This document shows positions 5,999 through 7,278 of a stretch of DNA of 7,278 nt, piece after piece (within the stretch, counting starts at the first letter, position 1; the number at the start of each line of letters is the position of its first letter). A model generated the notes under the pieces. The model had not been told where the DNA came from, did no database searches, and was given only the letters and a program-made list of their open reading frames with translations. This DNA comes from an uncultured Cellvibrio sp. GTDB lineage: Bacteria > Pseudomonadota > Gammaproteobacteria > Pseudomonadales > Cellvibrionaceae. A program made the position numbers and the translations under genes. Location: contig CAMLRJ010000170.1 of assembly GCA_946482345.1 (NCBI GenBank), positions 1-7,278 of the forward strand, in the 5' to 3' direction.

Positions 5999-7177
5999 GT
6001 GGAATTTGAAAAAGCTTTTGATTTGATGGTGTTGAGTTTGACGGCTTGGAGCGGTATAGCGCTGCTGTTGGATCGGCGTGGTTACGCCAAAATCAATCGT
6101 TGGTTTGCAGCTTTGTTATTTTGCCTGTGTGTACCGCAAATGTATTTTTATTCCTGTTTATTGCAGCCGCCAAACGGGAATTTTTCGTTGGCACTTTTAA
6201 CCCAGGCCACTATTTGGTTAAAAGGCCCTTTTATTTATGCCATGGTAGGTATTGCCCTGAATCATTCGGTACAACGTTATTGGCCGCATCTTTTTCCATT
6301 TGCAATTGTGGCTTTGGCCTTGATGGTTAATCCTGTCTGGATGTTTGAATGGTTGTTGGGTGGTTTACTGCACGTGATGATTTATTTGGTGTTCTGCTGG
6401 AAAATTTTGTATGCCGCTAAATCTCGCGTGCGTATGGTGTTTTCCGATTACCGCAATTCTGCAATTTTCTGGATACTCTGTGTTGTATTTGGAATGTCGG
6501 TACTAATACTGGTCGATGCTGCATTAATGTTGGCGGCCTATATACAACGCAGCTTTCTATCGACAGCCATTATGCTGGTGAATTGGGTGATTTCATTTTA
6601 TTTGTTAGCCCTCGCTTTCTTCAGTATTTATCGGCCTGAGTTGTTTTTTCATCAAGCTTTTCAAGAAGAGCCACTTGTTAAATCTTTATCTGAAAAACAA
6701 CTGATATCAGATAAAAACAAGAAAAATGTTGAAAAATTTGAAAATAAAATACCGAATTTAACCTTGGTTGTTCCGAAAAATCCAACAAAAAACTGGCGTG
6801 AATTAAATGAATCGCTGGCAGCAGAGTTGGCAGAAAAATTAAAAGCTTTAATGGAGCAAGAAGAATTGTATCGTCAGAATGAATTGTCACTGGCAGATTT
6901 AGCTGTGCGATTGGGCATTAGTGTGCATCAGGCATCGGAATTATTAAATGTCCATTTTGCTGAAAATTTTTATGATTATATCAATCGCTATCGACTTGCA
7001 TATGCTTGTAAATTATTGGCGGATGTCAATTGTCATTTGCGGGTGTTGGACATTGCGTTTGAATCCGGGTTTAGCAACAAAAATTCGTTTTATCGCTACT
7101 TTCGTGAAGCCTATGGTGTTACGCCAGTGGAATACAGAAGCCGTCAATCGGAACAATCCTTGACGGCTTCGCATTAA
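5999..7177 (+). CDS. Membrane-embedded AraC-family transcriptional regulator
   Basis: This 392-residue protein joins an integral-membrane sensor to a DNA-binding domain. About seven hydrophobic helices span 8-24, 35-53, 65-87, 97-112, 117-138, 155-180 and 187-210. A charged, Lys/Glu-rich cytoplasmic linker (about 220-280) follows, then an AraC/XylS double helix-turn-helix (about 285-385). HTH1 is LSLADLAVRLGISVHQASELLN (297-318) and HTH2 lies in VLDIAFESGFSNKNSFYRYF (349-368), followed by the family's GVTPVEYR ending (373-380). AraC regulators with such N-terminal membrane domains are known as a class, but their signals are mostly unknown. The GTG start is supported by GGAG (5989-5992), six bases upstream. 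The gene stands alone on the plus strand after the repeat block and is convergent with a gene running in from the right. It may control the neighbouring polysaccharide-esterase genes; this is inferred from proximity only. Confidence 0.9.
   Translation: MEFEKAFDLMVLSLTAWSGIALLLDRRGYAKINRWFAALLFCLCVPQMYFYSCLLQPPNGNFSLALLTQATIWLKGPFIYAMVGIALNHSVQRYWPHLFPFAIVALALMVNPVWMFEWLLGGLLHVMIYLVFCWKILYAAKSRVRMVFSDYRNSAIFWILCVVFGMSVLILVDAALMLAAYIQRSFLSTAIMLVNWVISFYLLALAFFSIYRPELFFHQAFQEEPLVKSLSEKQLISDKNKKNVEKFENKIPNLTLVVPKNPTKNWRELNESLAAELAEKLKALMEQEELYRQNELSLADLAVRLGISVHQASELLNVHFAENFYDYINRYRLAYACKLLADVNCHLRVLDIAFESGFSNKNSFYRYFREAYGVTPVEYRSRQSEQSLTASH
7137..7170. terminator. Hairpin at the 3' end of the AraC-family gene
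   Basis: GAAGCCGTCAA (7137-7147) and TTGACGGCTTC (7160-7170) form a perfect 11-bp stem with a 12-base loop. The hairpin lies inside the last codons of the AraC-family gene and just beyond the stop of the convergent gene at 7182. No T-run follows on either strand, so it is at best an atypical terminator or an mRNA 3'-end stabiliser. Because it overlaps coding sequence, the symmetry is notable, but its role is unproven. Confidence 0.4.
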
Positions 7178-7181
7178 TGCA

Positions 7182-7278
7182 TTAATTCCAGAAATTTAAT
7201 TCGTACCACTCAAACCCATTCAGGCTTTGCATGAACGTCTCTTCTACTGCTTTGAATTCCGGTGAGTTGGAATAAACC
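7182..7278 (-). CDS. 3' end of an unidentified convergent gene
   Basis: Reading the minus strand from the right edge, one frame stays open for 31 codons to a TAA at 7184-7182. It translates as VYSNSPEFKAVEETF followed by MQSLNGFEWYELNFWN. The composition (balanced charges, several aromatic residues) and the position just four bases beyond the AraC-family stop make a true C-terminus likely. The other two minus frames do not give a comparable reading; the one I checked stops at codon 23. I do not recognise the family, and the N-terminus is outside the window. Confidence 0.6.
   Translation of the reverse strand, partial: VYSNSPEFKAVEETFMQSLNGFEWYELNFWN

Noticed and set aside
6046..6330. Plus-strand alternative frame inside the AraC-family gene (also 6948-7163 on plus and 6678-6890 on minus)
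   Set aside because: They overlap the membrane and helix-turn-helix coding sequence in other frames and show no independent features.

Overview
The window most resembles a gammaproteobacterium of the Cellvibrio/Saccharophagus type (Cellvibrionaceae), a plant-polysaccharide degrader. This is an inference. It rests on a lipoprotein with a very long serine-rich linker, a CE2-type acetyl esterase lipoprotein, a second secreted SGNH esterase, an AraC regulator fused to a membrane domain, and moderate-GC, Gram-negative-style signal peptides. No rRNA or taxonomic marker is present, so the genus is not proven.

Layout. (1) Positions 1-1752, plus strand: the C-terminal part of an RND/MMPL-family exporter (HAE3-like) whose N-terminus lies outside the window. 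It ends at a strong A/T-flanked hairpin (1774-1803) that can terminate transcription from both sides. (2) Positions 1819-4835, minus strand: three co-directional genes for exported proteins. In transcription order they are a periplasmic SGNH/GDSL esterase (4835-4113), a CE2-like two-domain esterase lipoprotein (3984-2917), and a lipoprotein with nine TAVSSS repeats, a poly-Ser linker and a C-terminal beta-rich, probably carbohydrate-binding domain (2745-1819). Gaps of 128 and 171 bp separate them, and the first gap carries a REP-like palindrome. They may form a loose operon or separate units. (3) Positions 4836-4990: a divergent intergenic region with a plausible minus-strand promoter and a perfect 12-bp palindrome. 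(4) Positions 4991-5725, plus strand: an exported acetoacetate-decarboxylase-fold protein that lacks the Schiff-base lysine. (5) Positions 5726-5998: no gene, but a dense block of inverted repeats that looks like a small non-autonomous mobile element. (6) Positions 5999-7177, plus strand: a GTG-started membrane-embedded AraC-type regulator. (7) Positions 7182-7278: the last 31 codons of a convergent minus-strand gene. Its stop codon and that of the AraC gene sit in one 14-bp palindrome.

How the parts may work together (inference): the two esterases and the surface lipoprotein would bind and deacetylate acetylated plant polysaccharide such as xylan or mannan at the cell envelope. The AraC-like protein could sense an envelope signal, but its targets cannot be read from the sequence. 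The RND exporter appears to belong to a separate unit. The most unusual items are the higher-order 18/54-bp repeat in the lipoprotein gene, its domain without any catalytic partner, the active-site-altered decarboxylase-like protein, the membrane-bound AraC regulator and the repeat block at 5798-5946.
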